NCBI GenBank assembly: GCA_964486285.1
Contig: CAZALH010000002.1
Location: 55,139 to 119,138 of the forward strand
Length of the DNA: 64,000 bases
Direction of reading: 5' to 3'
Origin: JAIDVZ01 sp964486285
Lineage (GTDB): Bacteria > Verrucomicrobiota > Verrucomicrobiia > Opitutales > JAIRKQ01
A model generated the notes under the pieces. It ran no database searches, was not told where the DNA came from, and was given only the letters and a program-made list of their open reading frames with translations. Within the stretch, counting starts at the first letter, position 1. Every line of letters starts with the position of its first letter. The position numbers and the translations under genes were made by a program. Of this stretch, positions 29,380 to 39,228 are shown in pieces.

Positions 29380-30597
29380 TTACATTTTCACATGTTGTAT
29401 CAAATCTATTAATGGCAAAAACATAGCAACAACTACCATTCCGACAATTATTGCTATAATAATAATTAGTATTGGTTCTATCAAAATAGATAACAAATTT
29501 AAACGTTCCAATAATTTTTCCCTATATATTTCAGAAACTTTAATAAAAGCCCTATCTATTTCTCCAGTTTTTTCTCCAGCAACAATTATTCCAGTAGCTA
29601 CACGAGACAATAGCATAGACAATGAGTTCGAAATAGTAGTACCATAACGAACGTTATCAATTACCGTTTCAATTAGATTTTTCAAACGCTTCTCAGATAC
29701 AACATTTTTCGCAATAGCTATACCTTGCTGCAGGTTAATACCATAAGTTAATAATGTACCTAAATTTACAGTAAATAAGTAAATATTATAATCTTTGACG
29801 ATCTTACTAACTATCGGAGTTTTCAACCATAGTGTTTTTATTTTTTGAGGATATATACTCCTAGCAACTACAACAAATAACAATAAACCAAATACTATTT
29901 TCAAACAATTTTTGCTAAAGAAATTACAACAATTAACAACAATACGTGTTAACAACGGCAATTGTAAGTCTTTTTGCTCGAAAAACAACTCTTGAAACTG
30001 TGGAATAATTATTCCACCCAGTAGCATCATAACAAATATTGCAACTATTATAACAATACAAGGATATATCATTGAAAGAATAAATTTCCTTTTCATTGTA
30101 TCCAAAGTCTGAGATAATTCACTTAACTGATACAAGGCTTCTTGAGGACGTCCTATGTGTTCAGCTGCACGAACAACGTTAATCTCCATGAAAGTAAAAT
30201 TTGGCTGCAACGCACTCATAGCTTCAGACAATGATTTTCCTGCACAAATATGCTTTAATAATGTTTCACAAATTTTAACTTCACTACTGTGAGTAGTATA
30301 TTGGCTGCTAATAAGTTGAATAGCTTTTTCTGTATTTATTCCAGATTTTAATAAAAGATACATTTGCTGAAAAAATTGCTTCTTAAAGTTAACAATATTT
30401 AATTTTTTCTTAAAAAGTTTTGACGCTTTATCACGCCAACTCAAATGAACCGAATAATTATCGGAAATTTCTTGAAGCAATTTTACTGTTAATCCATTAT
30501 TACTAATAATAGATTCAGCTTCAACTCGACTACCAGCATGCAATGTTCCACGAACAATATTATTGGATGAATCAAGTGCCAAAAATCGGAAATACAT
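29380..30597 (-). CDS. gspF: Type II secretion/type IV pilus inner-membrane protein GspF
   Basis: 405 residues. Two T2SSF repeats, each a helical cytoplasmic domain followed by membrane helices: first about 65-195 (FFQQMYLLLKSGINTEKA), second about 265-400 (LGTLLTYGINLQQGI, VAGEKTGEIDRAF). The N-terminal MYFRFLALDSSNNIVRGTLHA is the GspF start. It is the platform for the pseudopilus motor. It is divergent from psd-gspE. Confidence 0.93.
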   Translation of the reverse strand: MYFRFLALDSSNNIVRGTLHAGSRVEAESIISNNGLTVKLLQEISDNYSVHLSWRDKASKLFKKKLNIVNFKKQFFQQMYLLLKSGINTEKAIQLISSQYTTHSSEVKICETLLKHICAGKSLSEAMSALQPNFTFMEINVVRAAEHIGRPQEALYQLSELSQTLDTMKRKFILSMIYPCIVIIVAIFVMMLLGGIIIPQFQELFFEQKDLQLPLLTRIVVNCCNFFSKNCLKIVFGLLLFVVVARSIYPQKIKTLWLKTPIVSKIVKDYNIYLFTVNLGTLLTYGINLQQGIAIAKNVVSEKRLKNLIETVIDNVRYGTTISNSLSMLLSRVATGIIVAGEKTGEIDRAFIKVSEIYREKLLERLNLLSILIEPILIIIIAIIVGMVVVAMFLPLIDLIQHVKM

Positions 30598-30651
30598 ACC
30601 ACTTCAGTTTATAAAATTTTCTTAAATAAGAAACATAAATTCTATAATTGA

Positions 30652-30680
30652 TTGTCACATTAAAATTTTTATACTATAGA
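30652..30680 (+). promoter_or_regulatory. Candidate sigma70-type promoter for psd-gspE
   Basis: TTGTCA (30652-30657) and TATAGA (30675-30680) are separated by 17 bases in the 90-base divergent gap between gspF and psd. The -10 ends only 7 bases before the psd ATG, so a transcript from here would be nearly leaderless. AT-rich background makes chance matches likely. Confidence 0.3.
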
Positions 30681-30687
30681 TAGTTAA

Positions 30688-31587
30688 ATGCGTAATATAT
30701 CAATATTTAATCGTTACACTAAACAACTTGAACCAGAATTAATATTTGGTGAAAAATTCTTAAGATTTGCATACAATAATCCAATCGGACAGATTGGAAC
30801 AACATTGCTATTTAAACAAAAGATATTTTCCTTACTGTATGGGGTATATGCTCATAAAAAATCTAGTGCATCGAAAATAAGACCATTTATCGAAAAATAT
30901 GGACTAAAAGAAGAGTCGTTTGAAAAAAAGGCGAATGAATATACTAGTTTTAATGACTTTTTCACTAGAAAATTGAAACCTAGTTCACGCCCAATATCTC
31001 CAAACCCCAACACAATTATATCTCCATCCGATGGAAGAGTGCTTGCATATGAATCAATACACAACACCACCCCTTTCTTTGTGAAAGGTGAAAAATTAAA
31101 CATAGAACAACTAACAAGAAATTCAAATTTATCTAAAAATTTTAAAAACCCAAGCTTATTAATTGTTAGATTATCTCCTGTAGATTGCCACAGGTTTTGT
31201 TTCCCAGTAGATTGTCAACCGGAAACTACATACTTGATAAATGGATATTATTTTTCAGTTAATCCAATTGCTATGAAGGGAAATTTCAAAACATTTTTGG
31301 AAAACAAACGCATGTCTACCCTTCTAAAAACCAAAAATTGCGGGAACATACTAATGATGGAAATTGGTGCAACATGTGTCGGTTCAATTAAACAAACTTT
31401 TTCACCATTCACATCAGTTTTAAAAGGACAAGAAAAGGGGTATTTTGAAATCGGTGGATCTACAATCTTGATGTTATTTGAGCAAGGAACAATAAGCTTT
31501 GACTCTGATATTTTAGAAAATACATTAAATGGAATTGAAACATATATCCTCATGGGAGATTCTATCGCGACTATAGTTCATGGCTAA
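30688..31587 (+). CDS. psd: Phosphatidylserine decarboxylase
   Basis: 299 residues. Motifs: FFTRKLKPSSRPI, SPSDGRVLAYE, SPVDCHRFCFPVD and the self-cleavage site GGST with Ser258 as the pyruvoyl precursor. It makes phosphatidylethanolamine at the inner membrane. The start MRNISIFNRYTKQLEPE and length (~300) match the chlamydial type. It overlaps gspE by 8 bases. Confidence 0.95.
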   Translation: MRNISIFNRYTKQLEPELIFGEKFLRFAYNNPIGQIGTTLLFKQKIFSLLYGVYAHKKSSASKIRPFIEKYGLKEESFEKKANEYTSFNDFFTRKLKPSSRPISPNPNTIISPSDGRVLAYESIHNTTPFFVKGEKLNIEQLTRNSNLSKNFKNPSLLIVRLSPVDCHRFCFPVDCQPETTYLINGYYFSVNPIAMKGNFKTFLENKRMSTLLKTKNCGNILMMEIGATCVGSIKQTFSPFTSVLKGQEKGYFEIGGSTILMLFEQGTISFDSDILENTLNGIETYILMGDSIATIVHG

Positions 31588-32596
31588 CCCTGATGCATCA
31601 ATAATACAATTTGTAGATGATATTTTATATAATGCAGTATTTATCAATGCATCTGATATTCATTTCGAAATATTTGAAAAAGAATTTTTAGTGCGTTATC
31701 GTGTCAATGGAATACTTCAGGATTATTCATGTACATCAAAAGACATTGGTCACCCAGTAGTTACACGATTAAAAGTATTAGCCAATCTTAACATTTCTGA
31801 ACATAGATATCCGCAAGAAGGTAACATTTATCAACTAATTGATAACAAATCCATTGAATTTAGGATATCTACCATGCCAACTCAATTCGGAGAAAGTGTT
31901 GTTTTGCGTATCTTACAAAATACAAATAATGTTTTAAACATTTACGAATTGGCGTCCACGGATACAGTATTTTATAAACACCTTCCTAATATCTTAACAA
32001 ACCGCGGCATAACATTAATAACTGGGCCGACTGGGTGTGGCAAAACCACGACATTATATAGCATATTAAATGAACTAAACACCGACAAAGTAAAAATTTT
32101 AACATGCGAAGATCCAGTAGAATATATCGTAGATGGAATCTCTCAAACTAATATAAACGATGACATAGGATTTTCATTCCCGAAAATTTTGCGGTCATTT
32201 TTACGACATGATCCAGATATTATATTAATTGGAGAAATTCGAGATCATGAAACGGCAGAATTAGCACTAAGAGCTGCATTAACAGGACATGCAGTATTTT
32301 CGACATTACATTCAAACGATGCAGTTCATGCTATTCCACGGTTACTCGACCTCGGAGTTGATAAAAATATGCTAGCTGAAGCACTAAACTATATAATAGC
32401 TCAACGTTTAATACCAAATATCCAAAATAACAAACAAATTGGACGTAAGGCAATTTTCGAGACACTTGTACTTTCCCATGAAATCAGGAATGCGATAAAA
32501 ACAGAATGTCCTACAAAAAAAATAATGGATATTGCTATATCGCAAGGCATGGTACCGTTACCTAATTTTTACAAAAAAAATCACATTGAAAATTAG
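31580..32596 (+). CDS. gspE: GspE/PilB-type secretion ATPase, short form
   Basis: 338 residues: the N2 and ATPase domains only. SDIHFEIFEK, Walker A GPTGCGKTTT (~149), Asp box CEDPVEY, Walker B IILIGEIRDHETAELALRAALTGH and the His box STLHSND are clear. The N1 domain that binds the platform protein and the C-terminal CxxC zinc element are both missing (LIPNIQNNKQIG where cysteines are usual). It powers a type II or pilus-like machine, probably with gspF next door. Confidence 0.9.
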   Translation: MANPDASIIQFVDDILYNAVFINASDIHFEIFEKEFLVRYRVNGILQDYSCTSKDIGHPVVTRLKVLANLNISEHRYPQEGNIYQLIDNKSIEFRISTMPTQFGESVVLRILQNTNNVLNIYELASTDTVFYKHLPNILTNRGITLITGPTGCGKTTTLYSILNELNTDKVKILTCEDPVEYIVDGISQTNINDDIGFSFPKILRSFLRHDPDIILIGEIRDHETAELALRAALTGHAVFSTLHSNDAVHAIPRLLDLGVDKNMLAEALNYIIAQRLIPNIQNNKQIGRKAIFETLVLSHEIRNAIKTECPTKKIMDIAISQGMVPLPNFYKKNHIEN

Positions 32597-32623
32597 AAAA
32601 ACACATATATAGAGTCGGACTAA

Positions 32624-34129
32624 ATGAACAAATTTTATATCACAACAGCTATAGATTATGCCAATGGAGAGCCTCATATCGGGCATGCCTATGAAAAAAT
32701 TTTAGCTGATGTAATTGCAAGAGTATCACGGTTACAAAATAAAAACGTATACTTCATGACCGGACTTGACGAACATGGACAAAAAGTTGAACAAACTGCA
32801 CAAAAGAACAACATTTCGCCTAAAGAACTATGCGACACCATTGCACATAAATTTCAATCGATGTGCAACAAATTAAATGTAAAGTATGATCATTACATCC
32901 GAACAACAGATGAATATCATATAAAATTTGTACAACAATGTTTACAAAAATTATTTGATTCTGGTGAAATTTATAAAGCAGAATATACTGGATTATATAG
33001 TATAAGCGCCGAACGATTCGTTCAAGTAAAAGACCAAGTAAATGGAGAATGGCCATCAGATTTTGGCCAAGTAATTGAAATAAAAGAGTCTAATTATTTT
33101 TTCTGTTTAAAAAAACACCAACAATGGTTGATTGATTATATCAATAACCATCCCAACTTCATATATCCTAAATTCCGAGCTAAACAAGTTTTAGAGTTTT
33201 TAAAAGAGCCAATTAACGATTTGTGTATATCACGCCCAAAAGATCGATTATCATGGGGAATTGAATTACCATTTGACAATCAATATGTTACATATGTCTG
33301 GTTTGATGCACTATTAAACTACATTTCTGGGACATTAATTAAAAATCGTGAAGCCTACTGGCCTGCAGATCTACATATCATAGGCAAGGATATATTAGTT
33401 CCAGCGCATACTATATACTGGCCAATTATGTTGCATGCACTTAATCTTCCATTACCACATGCTTTTCTTGCACATGGGTGGTGGTTATGCTCTGGGGAAA
33501 AGATGTCTAAAAGCCTTGGAAATATCATCAACCCTATGGACTACATCAATGATTATGGCCCTGATGCGTTCAGGTATTATTTAATTCGAGAAATGAATGT
33601 CGGTCAAGATTGTGATTTTAATCATGAACGCTTCATTACACGCTATACAACTGATCTTGGGAACGATCTTGGGAACCTGTTAAGCCGATTAGTAAACATG
33701 ATTAACAGGTATTGCAACGGCATAATTCCAATGATTCAAAACATAGACGCTCAACTAAAATCACTATGGGAACGAATAAAATATGATATCATATCAGACT
33801 ATAACAATTTTTCATTCAACATCGCATTGGAAAAAATCTTTTCATTCGTCGGCGCAATAAATAAATATATTGAACAACATGCTCCGTGGAAACTCGCTAA
33901 ATCCGATAAAGAAGAAGATAAAATCAAACTTCAAGATGTTCTAGGCAATGCCCTAAAATCACTTCAATTATCGACATTTTTACTAAGCCCCGTTATCCCG
34001 CATTCTGCAGATAAAATCTTGCAAACACTGGGATACTCTGGAAATGTTAATTGGAACGATCTAAACTTTAACAACTCACTATCTAATAACAAAATAGGAG
34101 AAAATATTATTCTATTTCCACGAAAATAG
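32624..34129 (+). CDS. metG: Methionyl-tRNA synthetase
   Basis: 501 residues. Class I signatures PHIGHAY (17-23) and KMSKSLGN (~293), with the anticodon-binding helices after ~360. The connective-peptide knuckle (about 120-145, YSISAERFVQVKDQ..EWPSDFG) lacks the zinc cysteines of many family members, and the C-terminal tRNA-binding domain is absent. It follows gspE by 27 bases and precedes the acyltransferase by 8. Confidence 0.95.
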   Translation: MNKFYITTAIDYANGEPHIGHAYEKILADVIARVSRLQNKNVYFMTGLDEHGQKVEQTAQKNNISPKELCDTIAHKFQSMCNKLNVKYDHYIRTTDEYHIKFVQQCLQKLFDSGEIYKAEYTGLYSISAERFVQVKDQVNGEWPSDFGQVIEIKESNYFFCLKKHQQWLIDYINNHPNFIYPKFRAKQVLEFLKEPINDLCISRPKDRLSWGIELPFDNQYVTYVWFDALLNYISGTLIKNREAYWPADLHIIGKDILVPAHTIYWPIMLHALNLPLPHAFLAHGWWLCSGEKMSKSLGNIINPMDYINDYGPDAFRYYLIREMNVGQDCDFNHERFITRYTTDLGNDLGNLLSRLVNMINRYCNGIIPMIQNIDAQLKSLWERIKYDIISDYNNFSFNIALEKIFSFVGAINKYIEQHAPWKLAKSDKEEDKIKLQDVLGNALKSLQLSTFLLSPVIPHSADKILQTLGYSGNVNWNDLNFNNSLSNNKIGENIILFPRK

Positions 34130-34137
34130 TACCCCTG

Positions 34138-34800
34138 ATGTTTAATAAAATTAAAATTCAAAAAATACACACTTGGAAAAAATTTTTAACTTACATTATT
34201 GCTCTGTTGTTAAGAATTTTTGCTAAAACAATAAGAATATGTCCTACAAAAGAAATAGACAATATTTTAAATAGTCACAATAATTCTGCTATAATCGCAT
34301 TTTGGCATAAAAATTTATTTTTAATATGGAAATTAAATGGCATGTTAAAAACTAAGTTGCCAATGTATGGGTTGATTAGCCCGTCAAAAGATGGTGCATG
34401 GTTAAGCACATTGTTTGACATATTTCATATTAACAATGTACGAGGATCAAGTAAACGTGGTGGTAAATTTGCACTCCATATTTTGGAAACTAAATTAAAA
34501 AAAGGAGCTAACGTTGCAATAACTCCTGATGGGCCACGCGGCCCCGCACAAAAATTAAAACATGGAGTTCCTTTACTTGCTCTACAAGCTAAAGTAGATG
34601 TTATTTTATTAACGATGAAGTATTCATCTTGTTGGAAGCTAAACACATGGGATAAATTTATTATCCCTAAACCTTTTTCTAAGGTAATTGTTCATGGAAT
34701 AAAAATACCATATAAAAATTTCTCTCATTTGTCAGTTCCTGAGCTAGCAAATACATTAGAAAGCAAACTACAGTCTTTATACGACAGCATAAAATTTTAA
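34138..34800 (+). CDS. DUF374-type lysophospholipid/lipid A acyltransferase family protein
   Basis: 220 residues. A hydrophobic N-terminal anchor (about 15-35), then IIAFWHKNLFLIW, SPSKDGAWLS, VRGSSKRGGKFAL and the signature TPDGPRGPAQKLKHGV. These are the DUF374 features of the LPLAT superfamily; in Gram-negatives such proteins often replace LpxL-type enzymes in lipid A acylation. The substrate is inferred from lpxK and msbA in the window. Confidence 0.82.
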   Translation: MFNKIKIQKIHTWKKFLTYIIALLLRIFAKTIRICPTKEIDNILNSHNNSAIIAFWHKNLFLIWKLNGMLKTKLPMYGLISPSKDGAWLSTLFDIFHINNVRGSSKRGGKFALHILETKLKKGANVAITPDGPRGPAQKLKHGVPLLALQAKVDVILLTMKYSSCWKLNTWDKFIIPKPFSKVIVHGIKIPYKNFSHLSVPELANTLESKLQSLYDSIKF

Positions 34801-34871
34801 AACCATTTACTTATATTATATAATTTTGGTCTTGTAAAAATTTTACTGGTATTTTTAGTGGAATTCATAGT

Positions 34872-34946
34872 GGCGCGGTAGCCAAGTGGTAAGGCCGAGG
34901 TCTGCAAAACCTTTATGCGTCGGTTCGATTCCGACCCGCGCCTCCA
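34872..34946 (+). tRNA. tRNA-Cys (GCA anticodon), CCA encoded
   Basis: Cloverleaf: acceptor GGCGCGG (34872-34878) pairs with CCGCGCC (34936-34942); D arm GCC...GGC; anticodon stem GAGGT/ACCTT with GCA at 34904-34906; T arm GTCGG-TTCGATT-CCGAC. The discriminator is T (34943), the identity base for cysteine, and CCA follows at 34944-34946. Confidence 0.96.
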
Positions 34947-35109
34947 TATTTATTCATTCCGTAAATTTACGTTAAAAAATTATAACCGCAAAAACATTCC
35001 CTTACGTAAATTTTATCAAAAAAAATGCATCAGAATAAAAAAGCATTATACAATCAAAAAATTTACATTTAAAATTTGACAAATACCGCACAAAATATAT
35101 CATGCTCCC

Positions 35110-35496
35110 ATGCAAGGATTAAATCAATCAATACCAACAAATAATCAAACAAATATAACAAATACTCAAAATGCGATGTCAGAGTACGCATCAGTACGAG
35201 CAGATGCATTAAGAAAAATAGCGAAGCTAACTCAAGAGCCTATAATTGGCATAAAGAACTTAAGTCTTAGAACAATACAAGCATACATAATGGGTAGTAA
35301 TGTGTCTTTTTATCGCAAATTAGCCGCCGATTCAATATTAAAATTTATAGCTGCCCAAGATGGGATAGAAATAATACTAAGAGAGCAAATACAGAACCCA
35401 ACCTTAGCTTCATTATATTTAGTTCGTTTTAACAAAGCTATACAAAGGGAGTTATCGCGCTTAAGTTTCATCATTCCTCAATTGACAAATAACTAA
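35110..35496 (+). CDS. Unknown small helical protein
   Basis: 128 residues, no recognised family. The first ~22 residues are Asn/Gln/Thr-rich and disordered (MQGLNQSIPTNNQTN), the rest predicted helical and mildly basic (SVRADALRKIAKL, FYRKLAADSILKF, FNKAIQRELSRL). There is no signal peptide or membrane segment. It stands alone between tRNA-Cys and malQ. The polar N-terminus would suit a type III substrate, but that is weak. Confidence 0.55.
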   Translation: MQGLNQSIPTNNQTNITNTQNAMSEYASVRADALRKIAKLTQEPIIGIKNLSLRTIQAYIMGSNVSFYRKLAADSILKFIAAQDGIEIILREQIQNPTLASLYLVRFNKAIQRELSRLSFIIPQLTNN

Positions 35497-35829
35497 TGAT
35501 ACAATTTCCTCAAAGTTATACCAAAGTATATATCCTTTAATGGAGATAATTGTTCTATCAAAACTACACTACCAAATTTAATTGGATATTAACCATTGAC
35601 AAAACTCAACAGTAAAAATACACTTTCTTTTTTTTCAGGAAAATATTATATGGACAGTACAAGTATAAATCTTCAAAAAAGATATAAAACTCATTAATAA
35701 ATACTCATAGGGACCAGGGAAAACCAAAAAAAATTATCTCAAAATGACATCTAAAATAATAAAATATAGCAGTTGGTACTTTTTATAAAAACGCCAAACA
35801 GTTTTTTAGTGAACATTAAAAACAAAGTA
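35497..35829. other. Intergenic region, no gene supported
   Basis: About 330 AT-rich bases upstream of malQ. Only a 15-codon ATG frame (35650) is present. No clear hairpin, tRNA or repeat was seen. It should contain the malQ promoter. Confidence 0.4.
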
Positions 35830-37368
35830 ATGAGAAGAAAAAATATTAGTTTGCATAATTTAAAAGCATCGTATCCACGTAGAGTTGGATGCTTTTTACA
35901 TATTTCTTCATTGCCAAGCAAACAAGGCATCGGATGTTTCGATGAACATGCAAAACAATTTATTGATTTTTTAACATCAGCTGGAATGTCTTATTGGCAG
36001 ATATGTCCAATGACACCAACAGGAATAGGGAATTCTCCATACCAAGGGTGTTCAGCATTCGCTGGTAATCCATATTTTATAAATTTACAAAAATTTGTAG
36101 AACTAGGGTTATTACAAGAAAATGAAATAAGCAAACTAAACTTACTGAGTCACAATCGTGTAGATTTCAGTGCGATATATGGCATTTTTTGGGAAATATT
36201 ACGTTTGGCTTATGAACGATTTGAAAAAAGTATCTCAAATTTTACAAATTTTAATACTTTCATCTCAAATGAAGCTTTTTGGTTGAATGATTACGCTACA
36301 TTTATGTCATTAAAGTCAATATTCCATGGGACTGAATGGTATAAATGGCCCCAAAAATTTAATTCACCAAAAGCAGCGAAAAAAAATCTTCATATTTTCC
36401 CAAATGTCAATAGTAAGATACGGTTTTTTCAATTTATTCAATGGGCCTTTTTTGAGCAATGGAAAGAAATTAAACAATATGCCAATGAATCAGGGATTCA
36501 AATCATTGGTGATGTGCCTATTTTTGTAGGATTAGATAGCGTAGATGTTTGGGCAAATCGAAAATGTTTTAAGGTAACGCCAAGTGGAAACTTAACTGTG
36601 GTGGCTGGAGTTCCACCTGATGCATTTTCTGCGACAGGACAATTATGGGGCAACCCGGTGTTTAACTGGAAATACTTAAAACATTCAAAATATCAATGGT
36701 GGATAAATCGATTAAAACATAACTTAAAAATATATGACGTAATCAGGCTTGATCATTTTCGCGGATTTCAATCAAATTGGGAAGTAAAAGCAAACGAATC
36801 AACTGCTGAACACGGGAAATGGGTACAAACAGCAGGTAAATACTTCTTTACAAAAATAAAAAAACACTTACCAGATGCTAAATTTATTGCTGAAGATCTC
36901 GGTGTAATAACTCCTGAAACTCAGGAATTACTAGAGCATACCAATTTTCCAGGTATGAGTGTAATGCACTTCGCCTTCGATGGGCAACCAAACAATAAAT
37001 ATCTTCCACATTGTCACTCAAAAAATACTATACTATATCTCGGAACACACGATAATGATACCACACGTGGGTGGTTTCAATCACTGTCGTCAAATGAAAA
37101 GAAAATTGTACAAAATTATTTACGGACAGACTGTTCTGACGTTACCTGGGATATGATAAAACTTTCATATGGGTCAGTTGCAAATTTATTAATTTTAACA
37201 CTACAAGATATCTTAAATTTGGGATCTGAAGCACGGTTTAATACTCCAAATACAATATCACCTAATAACTGGTCATGGAGGATAACAGAAGAACAATTAG
37301 AACAATTAAAAAAATATAAAACGGATTCTTATCTAAGATTTCTAGCAGAAATATACGGTAGAATATAA
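35830..37368 (+). CDS. malQ: 4-alpha-glucanotransferase (amylomaltase)
   Basis: ATG 35830 gives 512 residues, the usual bacterial length; the frame extends to a TTG at 35773. Catalytic blocks are intact: nucleophile Asp in IRLDHFRGF, acid in IAEDLGVITPE, and LGTHDNDTTRGW. VAGVPPDAFSATGQLWGNP and WANRKCF are GH77 signatures. It rearranges alpha-1,4-glucans released by glycogen breakdown. It is the active counterpart of the degenerate copy at 20.6 kb. Confidence 0.96.
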   Translation: MRRKNISLHNLKASYPRRVGCFLHISSLPSKQGIGCFDEHAKQFIDFLTSAGMSYWQICPMTPTGIGNSPYQGCSAFAGNPYFINLQKFVELGLLQENEISKLNLLSHNRVDFSAIYGIFWEILRLAYERFEKSISNFTNFNTFISNEAFWLNDYATFMSLKSIFHGTEWYKWPQKFNSPKAAKKNLHIFPNVNSKIRFFQFIQWAFFEQWKEIKQYANESGIQIIGDVPIFVGLDSVDVWANRKCFKVTPSGNLTVVAGVPPDAFSATGQLWGNPVFNWKYLKHSKYQWWINRLKHNLKIYDVIRLDHFRGFQSNWEVKANESTAEHGKWVQTAGKYFFTKIKKHLPDAKFIAEDLGVITPETQELLEHTNFPGMSVMHFAFDGQPNNKYLPHCHSKNTILYLGTHDNDTTRGWFQSLSSNEKKIVQNYLRTDCSDVTWDMIKLSYGSVANLLILTLQDILNLGSEARFNTPNTISPNNWSWRITEEQLEQLKKYKTDSYLRFLAEIYGRI

Positions 37369-37369
37369 A

Positions 37370-38143
37370 CTAAAAAAACGAGTGCGTTGACAAAAACTTC
37401 TCAGAAAAAAAGAAACTATTTAGCATTTCACCTGATTCAATATCTAAAATTTCAACTTCAACACTTTTACGAGATTTTATATCAAAAAATTCAATAACTT
37501 TTGGCATCCACCAATTGTTATGTTTTTTTAAAGAAGCTACTTTTTGATACTTTATTAATTTCTTATTCTCATCTAAATACTCAACTTGTAATACTTGATA
37601 TAATGAGCTATCAATTGACAGTCTTGCGTATTTAACATTGTTTTTAATATTTTCACAATTAAAGGGACATATAAATTGTTGTGTTACACGACCACACACC
37701 TTTTTAGGTCCGCAATATTCACTATATTCATGACATGCAAACAACATTAAGAATTCATCAATACTAAATAAAGAACCATTTACTATTGGTTGATTAAACT
37801 TAGCTTGCTCATTGCTGTTCGTCCACTTTTTATTTTCACTGGAAATAAAAAATTTTTTTGTATCTACACCATCTGAGTTAACTTCAAAAATAAAATTTCC
37901 TTTTTGATGTAAGATAATACCATCAAAAACATTAGACACTTCTTGTGGATCTACATCTATTTTAATCCAAGCAGCGAAATCAGTTGAATCACGTTCAGTT
38001 AAAAACTTCTCAAAAAACACCTTTGATGATTTGTCTGATAAAAATGTTAATTTACAATTTTCTCCATAAGGTGAACATTCAGCCAATTTACTCAAAACAC
38101 ATAATAATAGTATCTGTTGAAAAAAAATTTTTAATATTTTCAT
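37370..38143 (-). CDS. Exported LolA-like (outer-membrane lipoprotein-sorting) protein
   Basis: 257 residues. A Sec signal (MKILKIFFQQILLLCVLSKLAEC) precedes a beta-rich body. The C-terminal run of strands (LQVEYLDENKKLIKYQKV, WWMPKVIEFFDIKSRKSVEVEI) follows the LolA/LolB-like pattern of PVC outer membrane lipoprotein-sorting proteins. Four Cys near 135-160 may form disulfides. The cysteine at the end of the signal is not in a clear lipobox. It starts one base into the secG stop (TAATG), so is translationally coupled. Confidence 0.6.
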   Translation of the reverse strand: MKILKIFFQQILLLCVLSKLAECSPYGENCKLTFLSDKSSKVFFEKFLTERDSTDFAAWIKIDVDPQEVSNVFDGIILHQKGNFIFEVNSDGVDTKKFFISSENKKWTNSNEQAKFNQPIVNGSLFSIDEFLMLFACHEYSEYCGPKKVCGRVTQQFICPFNCENIKNNVKYARLSIDSSLYQVLQVEYLDENKKLIKYQKVASLKKHNNWWMPKVIEFFDIKSRKSVEVEILDIESGEMLNSFFFSEKFLSTHSFF

Positions 38144-38445
38144 TATAAACTATCATCTTTTTCGATTACTATTGGTAAACTCGATTTCGCTACATGAGAA
38201 TTATGATGCACGTACATCATAGACAAGACGGTAGCAAATATAAATAATATAATTGTTCCGTATATCGTCCACTTCGTTAAAACTTTTGTAGTTTCACCAC
38301 CAAAAACAGACTCCGCTGCTCCACCGCCAAGCGCAGATCCTAACCCAGAATTAGCACTTGGTCTTTGCATAAGGATAATGAATATTATAAATACACTACT
38401 GCAAATTAAAATTGTAGTTAAAAGAAAAACAAAAAAAGTAAACAT
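38143..38445 (-). CDS. secG: Preprotein translocase subunit SecG
   Basis: 100 residues with two transmembrane helices (about 3-27 and 58-78) and the SecG loop IILMQRPSANSGLGSALGGGAAESVFGG between them. It is the accessory subunit of SecYEG. It is followed in the operon by the LolA-like protein. Confidence 0.93.
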   Translation of the reverse strand: MFTFFVFLLTTILICSSVFIIFIILMQRPSANSGLGSALGGGAAESVFGGETTKVLTKWTIYGTIILFIFATVLSMMYVHHNSHVAKSSLPIVIEKDDSL

Positions 38446-38485
38446 AAACTAACTCTGATCGCAAGATGCTTAAAAGCAAGAAAAA

Positions 38486-39223
38486 TTAATATTCAACACA
38501 TTCCAAAAATAGTCCTTGAGCTGGCGCAGATTCAATATTAATGGTACGTTTCCCTGAATCTAACATGTACAATAATTCCTGAGAAGTAAGTTTATGTAGC
38601 CCAAGCATAACAAATGCGCCAACCATTAAACGTACCATTTTATATAAATATCCTGTTCCTACAGTAGTAAAAATTATTTGGGCTCCATTTTTATAAAAAT
38701 CCATTACATCTATTTTTTTAAAAGTATTACAAAATTTTCCATCATTGCGATTAGCTCCAAATGCAGCAAAATTATGCTTACCACGAAATTTTTCAGCAAT
38801 TTTTTTCATTATATTAATATCCAAGCATTTATTACCTAAACACCAATTATAGCGATAATTAAATGCACCTGCAAAATCTTCTAATAAATAATACTTGTAA
38901 CATTTACGTTTTACTGAAAACCTAGCATCAAATTTTAATGACACTTCTTCGACTGAAGTTACCCTAATTGAACACGGTAAACCACATCGAAAAGCCCGCA
39001 ATAATTTTGCAGATCCATGTTCCCAATCAGCATCAAAATGAAAAACTTGTCCATGAGCATGTACACCAGCATCCGTCCGTCCACTGCCATAAATTCGGAT
39101 GGCATCACCAAAAATCTCTGACAATCGACGCTCTATGTGATCTTGGATAGTATTGCCATTTGGTTGACTTTGCCAACCATTAAAATCCGTGCCATCATAT
39201 TGACACACGCACTTCCATCTCAT
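38486..39223 (-). CDS. truA: tRNA pseudouridine synthase A
   Basis: 245 residues. YDGTDFNGWQSQPNGNTIQ, catalytic Asp in GSGRTDAGVHA, HNFAAFGANR and a C-terminal GTGYLYKMVRLMVG. TruA modifies positions 38-40 of tRNA anticodon arms. Its start is 5 bases from the stop of the transporter gene and its stop 40 bases from secG, suggesting one minus-strand operon. Confidence 0.95.
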   Translation of the reverse strand: MRWKCVCQYDGTDFNGWQSQPNGNTIQDHIERRLSEIFGDAIRIYGSGRTDAGVHAHGQVFHFDADWEHGSAKLLRAFRCGLPCSIRVTSVEEVSLKFDARFSVKRKCYKYYLLEDFAGAFNYRYNWCLGNKCLDINIMKKIAEKFRGKHNFAAFGANRNDGKFCNTFKKIDVMDFYKNGAQIIFTTVGTGYLYKMVRLMVGAFVMLGLHKLTSQELLYMLDSGKRTINIESAPAQGLFLECVEY

Positions 39224-39228
39224 TTTTA

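Noticed and set aside
34872..34946. tRNA-Cys as an integration site
   Set aside because: No integrase or repeated 3' tRNA fragment was found nearby.
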